DNA of 64,000 bases, from NCBI RefSeq assembly GCF_905171765.1, contig NC_053392.1:374827963-374891962 (forward strand), given 5' to 3'. Below are positions 52,452 through 63,406 of this stretch, in pieces. Position numbers and translations under genes: made by a program. The notes under the pieces were generated by a model. It was not told the origin of the DNA. It saw nothing but the letters and a program-made list of their open reading frames with translations, and did no database searches. Position 1 is the first letter of the stretch. The number at the start of each line of letters is the position of its first letter. The stretch comes from Bufo bufo (Eukaryota; Chordata; Amphibia; Anura; Bufonidae).

Positions 52452-52919
52452 TCTGAGAAGGAGGTTGGAATCAAAGAACACAGAAACAGAGAAAAGGGAG
52501 TATCAGGTGTAAATAAAACATAAATAAAAGAACAGATATTAAACAGGACCATCGATCCGCAAACAAAGGACCAGTACTGTAGATACAACATCCACTGCAC
52601 AATATACTATAATGATGTTGAGCTACAAAAGTGTTTAGCATTCCCGAAAACCCCCGGGTCTGCGCAAAAGAACAAAGGTGAGAAGATGCAGTGATGGGGG
52701 GTGGAATAGTAAGCAAAGACAATAACTGTCCTGACCAACGGTTTACAAGCAGTACCTGAAAAGATTCTAACAGTTCAACATGGAACATAGTGACTTCACA
52801 GAACAATGTGAAACGCTTCATCAGGGTGCAGAAAATGAGCAAAACACTGCAAGTGTACCCTAGTGCATATAATGTAGAAGGTGACAATAGTGACCTGATA
52901 TAATGAAGTAATACTGCCT
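52452..52919. other. Possible L1 inter-ORF or upstream sequence
   Basis: Lies just upstream of the L1 ORF2 start in its orientation. A 138-codon ORF shows no ORF1-like coiled coil or RRM. Nothing firm. Confidence 0.35.
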
Positions 52920-53698
52920 AGGGGTTTGTAGCGGTTGGCCCGGCATTCAATTCGCGGCGAACTTCGCCTGTTCGCGATTTGCTGAACATGCGAACATATG
53001 GAGAAATTCGCGCCCGCCATATTCTTTTACATTATGAAGAAATTTGACCCATGACACATCCATCAGGTGGTACAGGACAGCCAATTGAGACATTTCAGCA
53101 CATGGACAAACCCCCTACCTTATAAATAGAACTGATCTGGCCGCCATTTTACATTCAGTGTTTTGCCAGTGTAGGGAGAGGTTGCTGTATGGAGCAGGGA
53201 CAGGCTGTTAGGGACACCAAACGCTAGCTAATAGGGCCACAAAAGTCATTTTAAGGACTGGTATAGGTGTGCTATCTATATGTTTGATACACAGAGGGGT
53301 GTAATATACTTATAATATACTTTTATAATGAGTCAAAAACACATAGATCTATATAGTGATCACCTGGAAGTCAGGGGCCTAGGGGCTAGGGGCTTACTTG
53401 GGCCATTTTTATATAGCGTAAGGTTTCGGACGGGGTCGCTCTTATCAGGGCGGGTGGTCTGTGGTGAGGCAATTAGGGCCAGAATAGCACCCCTCTGTAG
53501 GGCAATATCAGGGACAGTTCTTTGCCCACTCTGTCCTTCAATACCACATCATCATCTAGCCCAGGGATAGATGTTTTTTGCTTTACCTCCGGGATTCATG
53601 GATGTGCACTGGAACCCCCCGTATTGTGGTAGGACATATGGTTTCTGATTTGGTGCCGCTGAGCACTTATTAATGCCTACCACATCTATGCTTTTTGC
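52920..53698 (+). repeat. Retroelement-like repeat with TATA box, part 1
   Basis: 'gcggcgaacttcgcctgttcgc' type sequence followed by TATAAATAG at 53121-53129 and a leader-like stretch. Part 2 seems to continue at 54480-55030 after two MITE insertions ('aggttcgcctgccattaaaa'). No coding motif seen; the class is unknown to me. Confidence 0.4.
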
Positions 53699-53702
53699 TT
53701 AA

Positions 53703-54132
53703 AGGGGTTCTGCACTTTGTTTTAACTGATGATCTATCCTCTGGATAGATCATCAGCATCTGATCGTTGGGGGTCCGACACCCGGGACCCCCACCGATCA
53801 GCTGTTTGAGAAGGCAGCGGTGCTCCAGCAGCGCCGCGGCCTTCTCGCTGTTTACCGCTGGCCCAGTGACGTCATGACTAGTATCAACTAGCGTGGGTGG
53901 GGCTAAGCTCTGTTCACTTGAATGGAGCTTAGCCCCTCCCATGCTAGTTGATACTAGTCGTGACGTCACTGGGCCGGCGGTAAACAGTGAGAAGGCCGCG
54001 CCGCTGCTAAAGCACCGCTGCCTTCTCAAACAGCTGATCGGTGGGGGTCCTGGGTGTCGATCCTCCGCTGATCAGATGCTGATGATCTATCCAGAGGATA
54101 GATCATCAGTTAAAACAAAGTGCAGAACCCCT
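53703..54132. repeat. TTAA MITE, 'ttctgcactttgttt' family, copy 2
   Basis: TTAA at 53699-53702 and 54133-54136; ends and interior match 36359-36820, including the mirrored 'tagatcatcag' and 'gtgacgtca' phrases. Confidence 0.88.
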
Positions 54133-54161
54133 TTAACTTTAATAATTTAATTTATTTTCAT

Positions 54162-54470
54162 TTTGAGGGATATCTTATCTATTCAGATGTCCGCAAAATC
54201 GGTTCGCATCCGTTCCGCAATTTTGCGGAATGGGTGCAGACCCATTCATTTTCAATGGGGCCGGAATGTGCTGTCCGCATCCGCATTTGCGGATCCGCAG
54301 TTCCGCAAAAAAATAGAACATGTTCTATTCTTATCTGCAATTGCAGACAAGATTAGGCATTTTCTATTATAGTGCCGGCGATGTGCGGTCCACAAATTGC
54401 GGAATGCACATTGCCGGTGTCCGTGTTTTGCGGATCCGCAAAACACTTACGGACGTGTGAATGGACCCTC
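54162..54470. repeat. MITE related to 1001-1255
   Basis: Contains 'ttgcggatccgcagttccgc', 'aaaaatagaacatgttctat' and an end 'acgtgtgaatggaccctcat'. Arms mirror imperfectly around 54320. The left terminus is uncertain. Confidence 0.6.
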
Positions 54471-54479
54471 ATAGTAACA

Positions 54480-55155
54480 TTATTAAAGGTTACATTTTAT
54501 CTTTATGTATATTCTAATGGATTGCCTTCCTTGTACAATGTTATAATATACTTTCTATGTTAGAAAATATATTATAGTGCATTTGTATTGTGCGGCAGTT
54601 GTGTGCGGTCCTGCTGCGATACTGCAGGTATATAGAGGGACAAGCGTTATTGGAACAAATAACTTCTACTGGTGTGATATACCAGTCGCCCTCCAAAAAA
54701 ACTGATTGAAGCGGGGTGTTATATACCAATATACTTTCTTTATAGTGCATTTGGGTACTGTATAGTGCATTTGCGCATGCGCGTACACGAAAATTATATT
54801 GCCGATATTTCGCATTGAAAAAAATAATGAATGGAGATCGCAAATTCGAATAATACATCTGGTATGTCACTGTCCATGTTGTGGGACTATTTGTGCACTT
54901 CTAGTAATTATTTCTTGGCTGCAAATACGAGCTGAAGGTTTTTCAGGTTCGCCTGCCATTAAAATGAATGGGACCTGCCGCTGTTTTTCTAGTCTTCTAT
55001 GAGGGTCAGAGCCTTGCTGATGTGGGCTAGATGATCTAGAGATTGGCATTCCAAGGCTGTGGAGTGCGTCATTATGTCGGGCAGAACACTGATATCAAAG
55101 AGTGCTATATAATGCCTCATTTCACAAATTATGACTATATATATATATATATATA
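54480..55155. repeat. Retroelement-like repeat part 2 and TA run
   Basis: Sequence with 'tatagtgcatttg' repeated at 54573, 54740 and 54764, continuing the 52920 repeat. It ends in a (TA)n run at 55136-55155 in which the next Tc1 element inserted. Noncoding. Confidence 0.4.
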
Positions 55156-56769
55156 CAGTGGGGGAAATAATTATTTGACCCCTCACTGATTTTGTAAGTT
55201 TGTCCAATGACAAAGAAATGAAAAGTCTCAGAACAGTATCATTTCAATGGTAGGTTTATTGTAACAGTGGCAGATAGCACATCAAAAGGAAAATCGAAAA
55301 AATAACTTTAAATAAAAGATAGCAACTGATTTGCATTTCATTGAGTGAAATAAGTATTTGAACCCTCTAACAAAAAAAGACTTAATACTTGGTGGAAAAA
55401 CCCTTGTTTGCAAGCACAGAGGTCAAACGTTTCTTGTAATTGATGACCAAGTTTGCGCACATTTTAGGAGGAATGTTGGTCCACTACTCTTTGCAGATCA
55501 TCTCTAAATCCCTAAGGTTTCGAGGCTGTCTCTGTGCAACTCTGAGCTTGAGCTCCCTCCATAGGTTTTCGATTGGATTAAGGTCCGGAGACTGACTAGG
55601 CCACTCCATGACCTTAATGTGCTTCTTCTTGAGCCACTCCTTTGTTGCCTTTGCTGTATGTTTTGGGTCATTGTCGTGCTGGAACACCCATCCACGACCC
55701 ATTTTCAGTTTCCTGGCAGAGGGAAGGAGGTTGTCGCTCAGGATTTCACGATACATGGCTCCGTCCATTTTCCCGTTTATGCGAATAAGTTGTCCTGTGC
55801 CCTTAGCAGAAAAACACCCCCAAAGCAAAATGTTTCCACCCCCATGCTTGACGGTGGGGACGGTGTTTTGGGGGTCATAGGCAGCATTTTTCTTCCTCCA
55901 AACACAGCGAGTTGAGTTAATGCCAAAGAGCTCTATTTTGGTCTCATCAGACCACAGCACCTTCTCCCAGTCACTCTCTGAATCATTCAGGTGTTCATTG
56001 GCAAACTTCAGACGGGCCTGCACATGTGCCTTCCTGAGCAGGGGGACCTTGCGAGCCCTGCAGGATTTTAATCCATTGCGGTGTAATGTGTTTCCAATGG
56101 TTTTCTTGGTGACTGTGGTCCCTGCTAATTTGAGGTCATTAACTAACTCCTCCCGTGTAGTTCTAGGATGCTTTTTCACCTTTCTCAGAACCATTGACAC
56201 CCCACGAGGTGAGATCTTGCGTGGAGCCCCAGAGCGAGGTCGATTGATGGTCATTTTGTGCTCCTTCCATTTTCGAACAATCGCACCAACAGTTGTCACC
56301 TTCTCTCCCAGCTTCTTGCTAATGGTTTTGTAGCCCATTCCAGCCTTGTGCAGGTCTACAATTTTGTCTCTGACATCCTTGGACAGCTCTTTGGTCTTTC
56401 CCATGTTGGAGAGTTTGGAGTCTGCTTGATTGATTGATTCTGTGGACAGGTGTCTTTTATACAGGTGACTAGTTAAGACAGGTGTCCTTAATGAGGGTGA
56501 CTAATTGAGTAGAAGTGTCTAACCACTCTGTGGGAGCCAGAACTCTTAATGGTTGGTAGGGGTTCAAATACTTATTTCACTCAATGAAATGCAAATCAGT
56601 TGCTATCTTTTATTTAAAGTTATTTTTTCGATTTTCCTTTTGATGTGCTATCTGCCACTGTTACAATAAACCTACCATTGAAATGATACTGTTCTGAGAC
56701 TTTTCATTTCTTTGTCATTGGACAAACTTACAAAATCAGTGAGGGGTCAAATAATTATTTCCCCCACTG
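55156..56769 (-). mobile_element. Tc1 element (DD34E) with long inverted repeats
   Basis: TA-flanked (55154-55155, 56770-56771). The terminal inverted repeats start cagtgggggaaataattatt and extend about 210 bp on both sides ('gtttattgtaacagtggcag', 'tttgcatttcattgagtgaa' in both orientations). One transposase gene with a late nonsense codon. Confidence 0.93.
55382..56404 (-). pseudogene. Tc1 transposase (DD34E), late stop
   Basis: ATG at 56404; open for 306 codons to TAG at 55486-55484, then in frame for 33 more codons to TAA at 55384-55382, giving the 340-residue length normal for this family. N-terminal paired-like domain (about 1-120, with the basic G-A-P-R-K-I hook near 59-64). Catalytic D153 (WSDE), D244 (HDNDPKH) and E279 (NPIENLW) are all present, spacing 34. 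The truncation removes only the C-terminal tail (...L-V-x-x-Y-K-K-R-L...G-F-S-T-K-Y), so loss of function is likely but not certain. Confidence 0.9.
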
Positions 56770-56783
56770 TATATATATATACA

Positions 56784-57025
56784 CAGGGTGGGCCATTTAT
56801 ATGGATACACCTTAATAAAATGGGAATGGTTGGTGATATTAACTTCCTGTTTGTGGCACATTAGTATATGTGAGGGGGGAAACTTTTCAAGATGGGTGGT
56901 GACCATGGCGGCCATTTTGAAGTCGGCCATTTTGAATCCAACTTTTGTTTTTTCAATAGGAAGAGGGTCATGTGACACATCAAACTTATTGGGAATTTCA
57001 CAAGAAAAACAATGTTTTTTTTTTT
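56784..57025. repeat. Tc1/mariner-like terminal fragment, second copy
   Basis: Nearly identical to 1300-1530 ('cagggtgggccatttat' through 'aatttcacaagaaaaacaatg'). Only the terminal part; no transposase. It adjoins the second piggyBac relative. Confidence 0.75.
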
Positions 57026-57936
57026 TAAAGTTGTCATTTATAGAGATATTTCTCATACACAGTATGGGTATATATAAAAAAAAATACACCGCAAAACCCA
57101 TTGCCCTACTTCTTCTGAGTACGGCGATACCACATGTGTGACACTTTTTTGCAGCCTAGGTGGGCTAGGGGCCCAAATTCCAATGAGTACCTTTAGGATT
57201 TCACAGGGTATTTTTACACATTTGAATTCCAACCTACTTCTCACACTTTAAGGCCCCTAAAATGCCAGGGCAGTATAAATACCCCACAAATGACCCCATT
57301 TTAGAAAGAAGACACCCCAAGGTATTCCGTGAGGGGTATGGTGAGTTCATGTAAAATTTAATTTTTTGTCACAAGTTAGTGGAATATGAGACTTTGTAAG
57401 AAAAAAAAAAAAAAGAAAAAAATCTATTTCCGCTAACTTGTGCCAAAAAAATAAATCTTCTATGAACTCGCCATGCCCCTCATGGAATACTTTGGGGTGT
57501 CTTCTTTCCAAAATGGGGTCACTTGTGGGGTATTTATACTGCCCTGGCATTTTAGGGGTCCTAAAGCGTGAGAAGTAGTTTGGAATTCAAATGCGTAAAA
57601 ATGCCCCTTTTTTTACATTTTGGGCTAACTAAATTTAGGGGGTATTCCTCTGAGACTAAAAGAGCACACCTGCCTAGTAAAAAGGAGTGCTTGCGAAGTA
57701 AAGCTGCGATCGCTAATAAAGATTAAAAAAGCTCAAAAGTGATCTTTATAGCGCCGCAGCGATTTTACAGTGTTTTTGCAGTGATCAGAAAAAAAACATT
57801 TCTGTAACTGCGGTGGGGCGGACTGAACACAAGTGTGCACACAAGATCAGGCCTGATCGGACGAACACCTAAGGTGACCCTAATGTACTGATATAGATCT
57901 GATTGCGATCAGTCTTGATCACTTACAGATACTATA

Positions 57937-59510
57937 CAGGGAGTGCAGAATTATTAGGCAAGTTGTATTTTTGAGGATTAATTTTATTATTGAGCAACAA
58001 CCATGTTCTCAATGAACCCAAAAAACTCATTAATATCAAAGCTGAATATTTTTGGAAGTAGTTTTTAGTTTGTTTTTAGTTTGTTTTTAGTTTTAGCTAT
58101 TTTAGGGGGATATCTGTGTGTGCAGCTGACTATTACTGTGCATAATTATTAGGCAACTTAACAAAAAACTAATATATACCCATTTCAATTATTTATTTTT
58201 ACCAGTGAAACCAATATAACATCTCAACATTCAGAAAAATACATTTCTGAGATTCAAAAACAAAACAAAAACAAATCAGTGACCAATATAGCCACCTTTC
58301 TTTGCAAGGACACTCAAAAGCCTGCCATCCATGGATTCTGTCAGTGTTTTGATCTGTTCACCATCAACATTGCGTGCAGCAGCAACCACAGCCTCCCAGA
58401 CACTGTTCAGAGAGGTGTACTGTTTTCCCTCCTTGTAAATCTCACATTTGATGATGGACCACAGGTTCTCAATGGGGTTCAGATCAGGTGAACAAGGAGG
58501 CCATGTCATTAGATTTTCTTCTTTTATACCCTTTCTTGCCAGCCACGCTGTGGAGTACTTGGACGCGTGTGATGGAGCATTGTCCTGCATGAAAATCATG
58601 TTTTTTTTGAAGGATGCAGACATCTTCCTGTACCACTGCTTGAAGAAGGTGTCTTCCAGAAACTGGCAGTAGGACTGGGAGTTGAGCTTGACTCCATCCT
58701 CAACCCGAAAAGGCCCCACAAGCTCATCTTTGATGATACCAGCCCAAACCAGTACTCCACCTCCACCTTGCTGGCGTCTGAGTCGGACTGGAGCTCTCTG
58801 CCCTTTACCAATCCAGCCACGGGCCCATCCATCTGGCCCATCAAGACTCACTCTCATTTCATCAGTATATAAAACCTTAGAAAAATCAGTCTTGAGATAT
58901 TTCTTGGCCCAGTCTTGACATTTCAGCTTGTGTGTCTTGTTCAGTGGTGGTCGTCTTTCAGCCTTTCTTACCTTGGCCATGTCTCTGAGTATTGCACACC
59001 TTGTGCTTTTGGGCACTCCAGTGATGTTGCAGCTCTGAAATATGGCCAAACTGGTGGCAAGTGGCATCTTGGCAGCTGCACGCTTGACTTTTCTCAGTTC
59101 ATGGGCAGTTATTTTGCGCCTTGGTTTTTCCACACGCTTCTTGCGACCCTGTTGACTATTTTGAATGAAACACTTGATTGTTCGATGATCACGCTTCAGA
59201 AGCTTTGCAATTTTAAGAGTGCTGCATCCCTCTGCAAGATATCTCACTATTTTTGACTTTTCTGAGCCTGTCAAGTCCTTCTTTTGACCCATTTTGCCAA
59301 AGGAAAGGAAGTTGCCTAATAATTATGCACACCTAATATAGGGTGTTGATGTCATTAGACCACACCCCTTCTCATTACAGAGATGCACATCACCTAATAT
59401 GCTTAATTGGTAGTAGGCTTTCGAGCCTATACAGCTTGGAGTAAGACAACATGCATAAAGAGGATGATGTGGTCAAAATACTCATTTGCCTAATAATTCT
59501 GCACGCAGTG
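57937..59510 (-). mobile_element. DD37E Tc1 element, copy 2
   Basis: TA at 57935-57936 and 59511-59512. 1574 bp; 11 bp longer than copy 1 through an extra tgtttttagtt-type repeat near 58075. Flanking piggyBac text joins across it, showing the empty site. Confidence 0.93.
58276..59292 (-). CDS. Tc1-type transposase (DD37E), copy 2
   Basis: 338 intact residues with D144, D237 and E275. Private changes against copies 1 and 3 include C41 in the DNA-binding part, C125, Y142 in place of the Trp before the first catalytic T-D-E, and M224. No stop or frameshift. It could in principle be active, though Y142 and the two cysteines are at otherwise constant positions. Confidence 0.9.
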   Translation of the reverse strand: MGQKKDLTGSEKSKIVRYLAEGCSTLKIAKLLKRDHRTIKCFIQNSQQGRKKRVEKPRRKITAHELRKVKRAAAKMPLATSLAIFQSCNITGVPKSTRCAILRDMAKVRKAERRPPLNKTHKLKCQDWAKKYLKTDFSKVLYTDEMRVSLDGPDGWARGWIGKGQRAPVRLRRQQGGGGVLVWAGIIKDELVGPFRVEDGVKLNSQSYCQFLEDTFFKQWYRKMSASFKKNMIFMQDNAPSHASKYSTAWLARKGIKEENLMTWPPCSPDLNPIENLWSIIKCEIYKEGKQYTSLNSVWEAVVAAARNVDGEQIKTLTESMDGRLLSVLAKKGGYIGH

Positions 59511-60044
59511 TATAGTACTAGTGCTGATTAGCGACAGCTATGACGCTAATCAGCGACTAATCAGTGACTGCGGTGCGGTGGGCTGGGCGCTAACTACCTA
59601 ACAAGTAGCTAACTAACTGGCGGTGATATGGGACCCTTACAGGGGGGTGATCAATGACAGGGGGGTGATCAGGGGTTAATAAGTGACAGGGGGGGTGTAA
59701 TGTGTGTGTGGTGCTTGGTGCTACTTACAGAGCTGCCTGTGTCCTCTGGTGGTCGATCCAAACAAAAGGGACCAGAGGAGCAGGTAGCAGGTATATCAGA
59801 CGGTATTTACAAAATAGCATCTGATATACCTATTTGATTAGTTATTTTAAAAATCTACAGCCTGCCAGCCAATGATCAGCGCTGGCAGGCTGTAGTTAAA
59901 CTTGTATTCTGCGCGCTCCTGTGAGCGCGCGTTCACAGAAAATCTCAGGTCTCACAAGATGACGCCAATAGGCATCACTGAGACCTGAGAGCGCTGCCTG
60001 CCGTCCGGACGCCTATCGGCGTTACTGTGACGGCAAGTGGTTAA

Positions 60045-60515
60045 CAGTGCTTTTCACAGTGACCTCCCCTTTAACAGTGACTTTCACAGTGACCGCCCCT
60101 TTAACAGTGACGCCCCTTTAACAGTAACTTTCACAGTGGCCGCCCCTTTAACAGTGACCACCCCTTTAACAGTGAGTTTCACAGTGACCACCCCTTTAAC
60201 AGTGACTTTCACAGTGACCACCCCTTTAACAGTGACTTTCACAGCGACAGCCCCTTTAACAGTGACTTTCACAGTGACCGCCCATTTAACAGTGACTTTT
60301 ACAGTGACCGCCCCTTTAACAGGGACCTTCATAGAGCCCGTCCCTTTAATAACAGTGACCTCCACAGTGCCCGCCCATTTAAAAGTGACCTCCACAGTAC
60401 CCGCCCCTTTAATAACAGTAACCGCCACAGTGCCCGCCCCTTTAATAACAGCGACCTCCACTGTGCCCCCCCCCCCCTTAAAAACAGTGACCTCCACAGT
60501 GCCTGCCCCTTTAAT
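60045..60515. repeat. About 30-bp minisatellite
   Basis: Some 15 units of 'cacccctttaacagtgactt' plus 'tcacagtgac' type, diverging to the right. The ORFs on both strands (173 and 137 codons) are periodic translations of it and not genes. It begins directly at the TTAA end of the piggyBac relative. Confidence 0.88.
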
Positions 60516-60780
60516 CAGTAAAGAAAAATGGCTGGGTTGTTATGGAAACCTGGAGTAAAACTGTGTTTATGGCAGTTGGGATCTGATGAGAAAGACTTGC
60601 AGGCTTGTATTGGCTAATGTGGGTCATTTTGGGGGAATATCTCAGGAACGTCCTAGAGAGCTGAGACCCGTTCTAAAACCTTCCCGGACACCTGATGTAC
60701 CTGTGTGCCAAATTTAGTGAAGATCGCGCATAAAGAACATCTAGACATCTAGACAGAAACTCATTTTTATATATATAAGA
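60516..60780. repeat. Dispersed repeat tail
   Basis: 'cacctgatgtacctgtgtgc' followed by 'caaatttagtgaagatcg' and an ending 'tttttatatatataagat' looks like the end of a dispersed amphibian repeat I cannot classify. Noncoding. Confidence 0.4.
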
Positions 60781-61073
60781 TATAGATATATATATACACA
60801 CACACACACATAGCTTGAGGAAGGCTCTAGCACTGAGCCGAAACGTCGCACTGCCCAATGGGTGAATAAACTTTTCCTTTTTCATTTTATTTCCTGGAGT
60901 GCTGCCTATTTGGGCTTTTGCACCCATCTGCTTTTCCAATTGATGGTGCTGCCACCACCCCTTTTTTCTTTACACACACACACACACATATATATACATA
61001 TATATGTGTATATACACATATATATATATATATATATATAAATAAACACACACATATACATATATACACACAC

Positions 61074-61108
<35 letters not shown>

Positions 61109-61250
61109 TATATACATATATATATAACAAATGACGAGGCAGCACTTCCAGCTTTTGGTGACAGGGTGACGAACCCAAAACTTTATTCCCAGCAACGTTT
61201 CGGCCTACTCAATGAGGCCTTTGTCAAGCTATACAACAGTGCTTGCTATT
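60781..61250. repeat. Inverted Penelope-like ends around CA/TA microsatellites
   Basis: A plus-strand motif at 60812-60850 (cttgaggaaggctc...gagccgaaacgtc) and a minus-strand one at 61238-61190 (cttgacaaaggcct...aggccgaaacgtt) face each other. Between them are (CA)n/(TA)n runs at 60970-61130. Such 'gccgaaacg' motifs are typical of Penelope-like element ends, where they derive from hammerhead cores. ORFs in the microsatellite are artefacts. Confidence 0.5.
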
Positions 61251-61804
61251 GGGTATATATACCCACAAATCATTACACACTCGGTGCAATCAGTGAAAAC
61301 ACCTGTTAACAATAGGGTCACATGATCATCCATAACAGCATCATCACATGACATTCAGTGTCTAATACATGCTAGTGTCAAAACAATATTAACCATATAC
61401 ACGATCTATAAAACAAATCAACAGTGATCATTGTACAGTCTGTATTCAGTTCATGTATACATTACAGTTTACTATACAAAAAAAAGTGTCCCTTAGGTAC
61501 AACATCCAATGTCATAAGTGAAGTGCAGACGTGCTCTGTGCATTAAGGGTTAAAATTCCTTATTCGTGATGCAGCTGCATCATATCAAAAGTTAAACTTT
61601 AGTGGAGCTTACCGCCCATGGACCCGCCGAGTCAGCCAGCGCTGGCGTCCCCCCATCTGCAATGCGCATGCGCCGGGCCAGAGGTCTCTCACCCACCTCC
61701 CCACGCAGCCACGTCACCACGCACACTCCCTGGAACGCACCCTGCAAGATAGACCTTTGGATAGGAGATCAGTCTGTGCAACTGTCAGTACATGGGAAGA
61801 TATA
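61251..61804. other. Flank of the probable Penelope-like element
   Basis: No tandem or inverted structure and no recognised coding. It is contiguous with 63370 onward if the Tc1 copy 3 is removed. Confidence 0.35.
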
Positions 61805-63367
61805 CACTGCGTGCAGAATTATTAGGCAAATGAGTATTTTGACCACATCATCCTCTTTATGCATGTTGTCTTACTCCAAGCTGTATAGGCTCGAAAGCCT
61901 ACTACCAATTAAGCATATTAGGTGATGTGCATCTCTGTAATGAGAAGGGGTGTGGTCTAATGACATCAACACCCTATATTAGGTGTGCATAATTATTAGG
62001 CAACTTCCTTTCCTTTGGCAAAATGGGTCAAAAGAAGGACTTGACAGGCTCAGAAAAGTCAAAAATAGTGAGATATCTTGCAGAGGGATGCAGCACTCTT
62101 AAAATTGCAAAGCTTCTGAAGCGTGATCATCGAACAATCAAGCGTTTCATTCAAAATAGTCAACAGGGTCGCAAGAAGCGTGTGGAAAAACCAAGGCGCA
62201 AAATAACTGCCCATGAACTGAGAAAAGTCAAGCGTGCAGCTGCCAAGATGCCACTTGCCACCAGTTTGGCCATATTTCAGAGCTGCAACATCACTGGAGT
62301 GCCCAAAAGCACAAGGTGTGCATTACGCAGAGACATGGCCAAGGTAAGAAAGGCTGAAAGACGACCACCACTGAACAAGACACACAAGCTGAAACGTCAA
62401 GACTGGGCCAAGAAATATCTCAAGACTGATTTTTCTAAAGTTTTATGGACTGATGTAATGAGAGTGAGTCTTGATGGGCCAGATGGATGGGCCCGTGGCT
62501 GGATTGCTAAAGGGCAGAGAGCTCCAGTCCGACTCAGACGCCAGCAAGGTGGAGGTGGAGTACTGGTTTGGGCTGGTATCATCAAAAATGAGCTTGTGGG
62601 GCCTTTTTGGGTTGAGGATGGAGTCAAGCTCAACTCCCAGTCCTACTGCCAGTTTCTGGAAGACACCTTCTTCAAGCAGTGGTACAGGAAGAAGTCTGCA
62701 TCCTTCAAGAAAAACATGATTTTCATGCAGGACAATGCTCCATCACACGCGTCCAAGTACTCCACAGCGTGGCTGGCAAGAAAGGGTATAAAAGAAGAAA
62801 ATCTAATGACATGGCCTCCTTGTTCACCTGATCTGAACCCCATTGAGAACCTGTGGTCCATCATCAAATGTGAGATTTACAAGGAGGGAAAACAGTACAC
62901 CTCTCTGAACAGTGTCTGGGAGGCTGTGGTTGCTGCTGCACGCAATGTTGATGGTGAACAGATCAAAACACTGACAGAATCCATGGATGGCAGGCTTTTG
63001 AGTGTCCTTGCAAAGAAAGGTGGCTATATTGGTCACTGATTTGTTTTTGTTTTGTTTTTGAATGTCAGAAATGTATATTTGTGAATGTTGAGATGTTATA
63101 TTGGTTTCACTGGTAAAAATAAATAATTGAAATGGGTATATATTTGTTTTTTGTTAAGTTGCCTAATAATTATGCACAGTAATAGTCACCTGCACACACA
63201 GATATCCCCCTAAAATAGCTAAAACTAAAAACAAACTAAAAACTACTTCCAAAAATATTCAGCTTTGATATTAATGAGTTTTTTGGGTTCATTGAGAACA
63301 TGGCTGTTGTTCAATAATAAAATTAATTCTCAAAAATACAACTTGCCTAATAATTCTGCACTCCCTG
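61805..63367 (+). mobile_element. DD37E Tc1 element, copy 3
   Basis: TA at 61803-61804 and 63368-63369; same length as copy 1 (1563 bp), opposite orientation. The ends cactgcgtgcagaattatt and aataattctgcactccctg match copies 1 and 2. Confidence 0.93.
62023..63039 (+). CDS. Tc1-type transposase (DD37E), copy 3
   Basis: 338 intact residues; D144, D237 and E275 present. Private differences: L101-R102 in place of I-L (ALRRD), V145 for E next to the first catalytic Asp, A162, N189 and W196. V145 changes the invariant T-D-E of the motif, so activity may be reduced even though the frame is open. Confidence 0.9.
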   Translation: MGQKKDLTGSEKSKIVRYLAEGCSTLKIAKLLKRDHRTIKRFIQNSQQGRKKRVEKPRRKITAHELRKVKRAAAKMPLATSLAIFQSCNITGVPKSTRCALRRDMAKVRKAERRPPLNKTHKLKRQDWAKKYLKTDFSKVLWTDVMRVSLDGPDGWARGWIAKGQRAPVRLRRQQGGGGVLVWAGIIKNELVGPFWVEDGVKLNSQSYCQFLEDTFFKQWYRKKSASFKKNMIFMQDNAPSHASKYSTAWLARKGIKEENLMTWPPCSPDLNPIENLWSIIKCEIYKEGKQYTSLNSVWEAVVAAARNVDGEQIKTLTESMDGRLLSVLAKKGGYIGH

Positions 63368-63406
63368 TATTTACCACCACTGATTTCTTTTCCTCCTTGC
63401 TGTACG

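Larger units (their letters stand above)
57026..60040 (-). mobile_element. Deleted piggyBac relative carrying a Tc1 insertion
   Basis: 57040-57600 corresponds to modules X and Y of the large piggyBac element; 57620-57930 plus 59513-60040 corresponds to its 5' leader (shared phrases 'ttcacttacagatacta'-like, 'gactgcggtgcggtgggctg'). The transposase and intervening part are deleted. The right end 'ggcaagtgg' abuts TTAA at 60041-60044; a left TTAA end is not preserved. Confidence 0.72.

Noticed and set aside
60037..60558. 173-codon ORF rich in T-V-T-F repeats
   Set aside because: Direct translation of the 30-bp minisatellite; the opposite strand is equally open.
60906..61195. ORFs made of Y-I-C-V repeats
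   Set aside because: Translations of CA/TA microsatellites.
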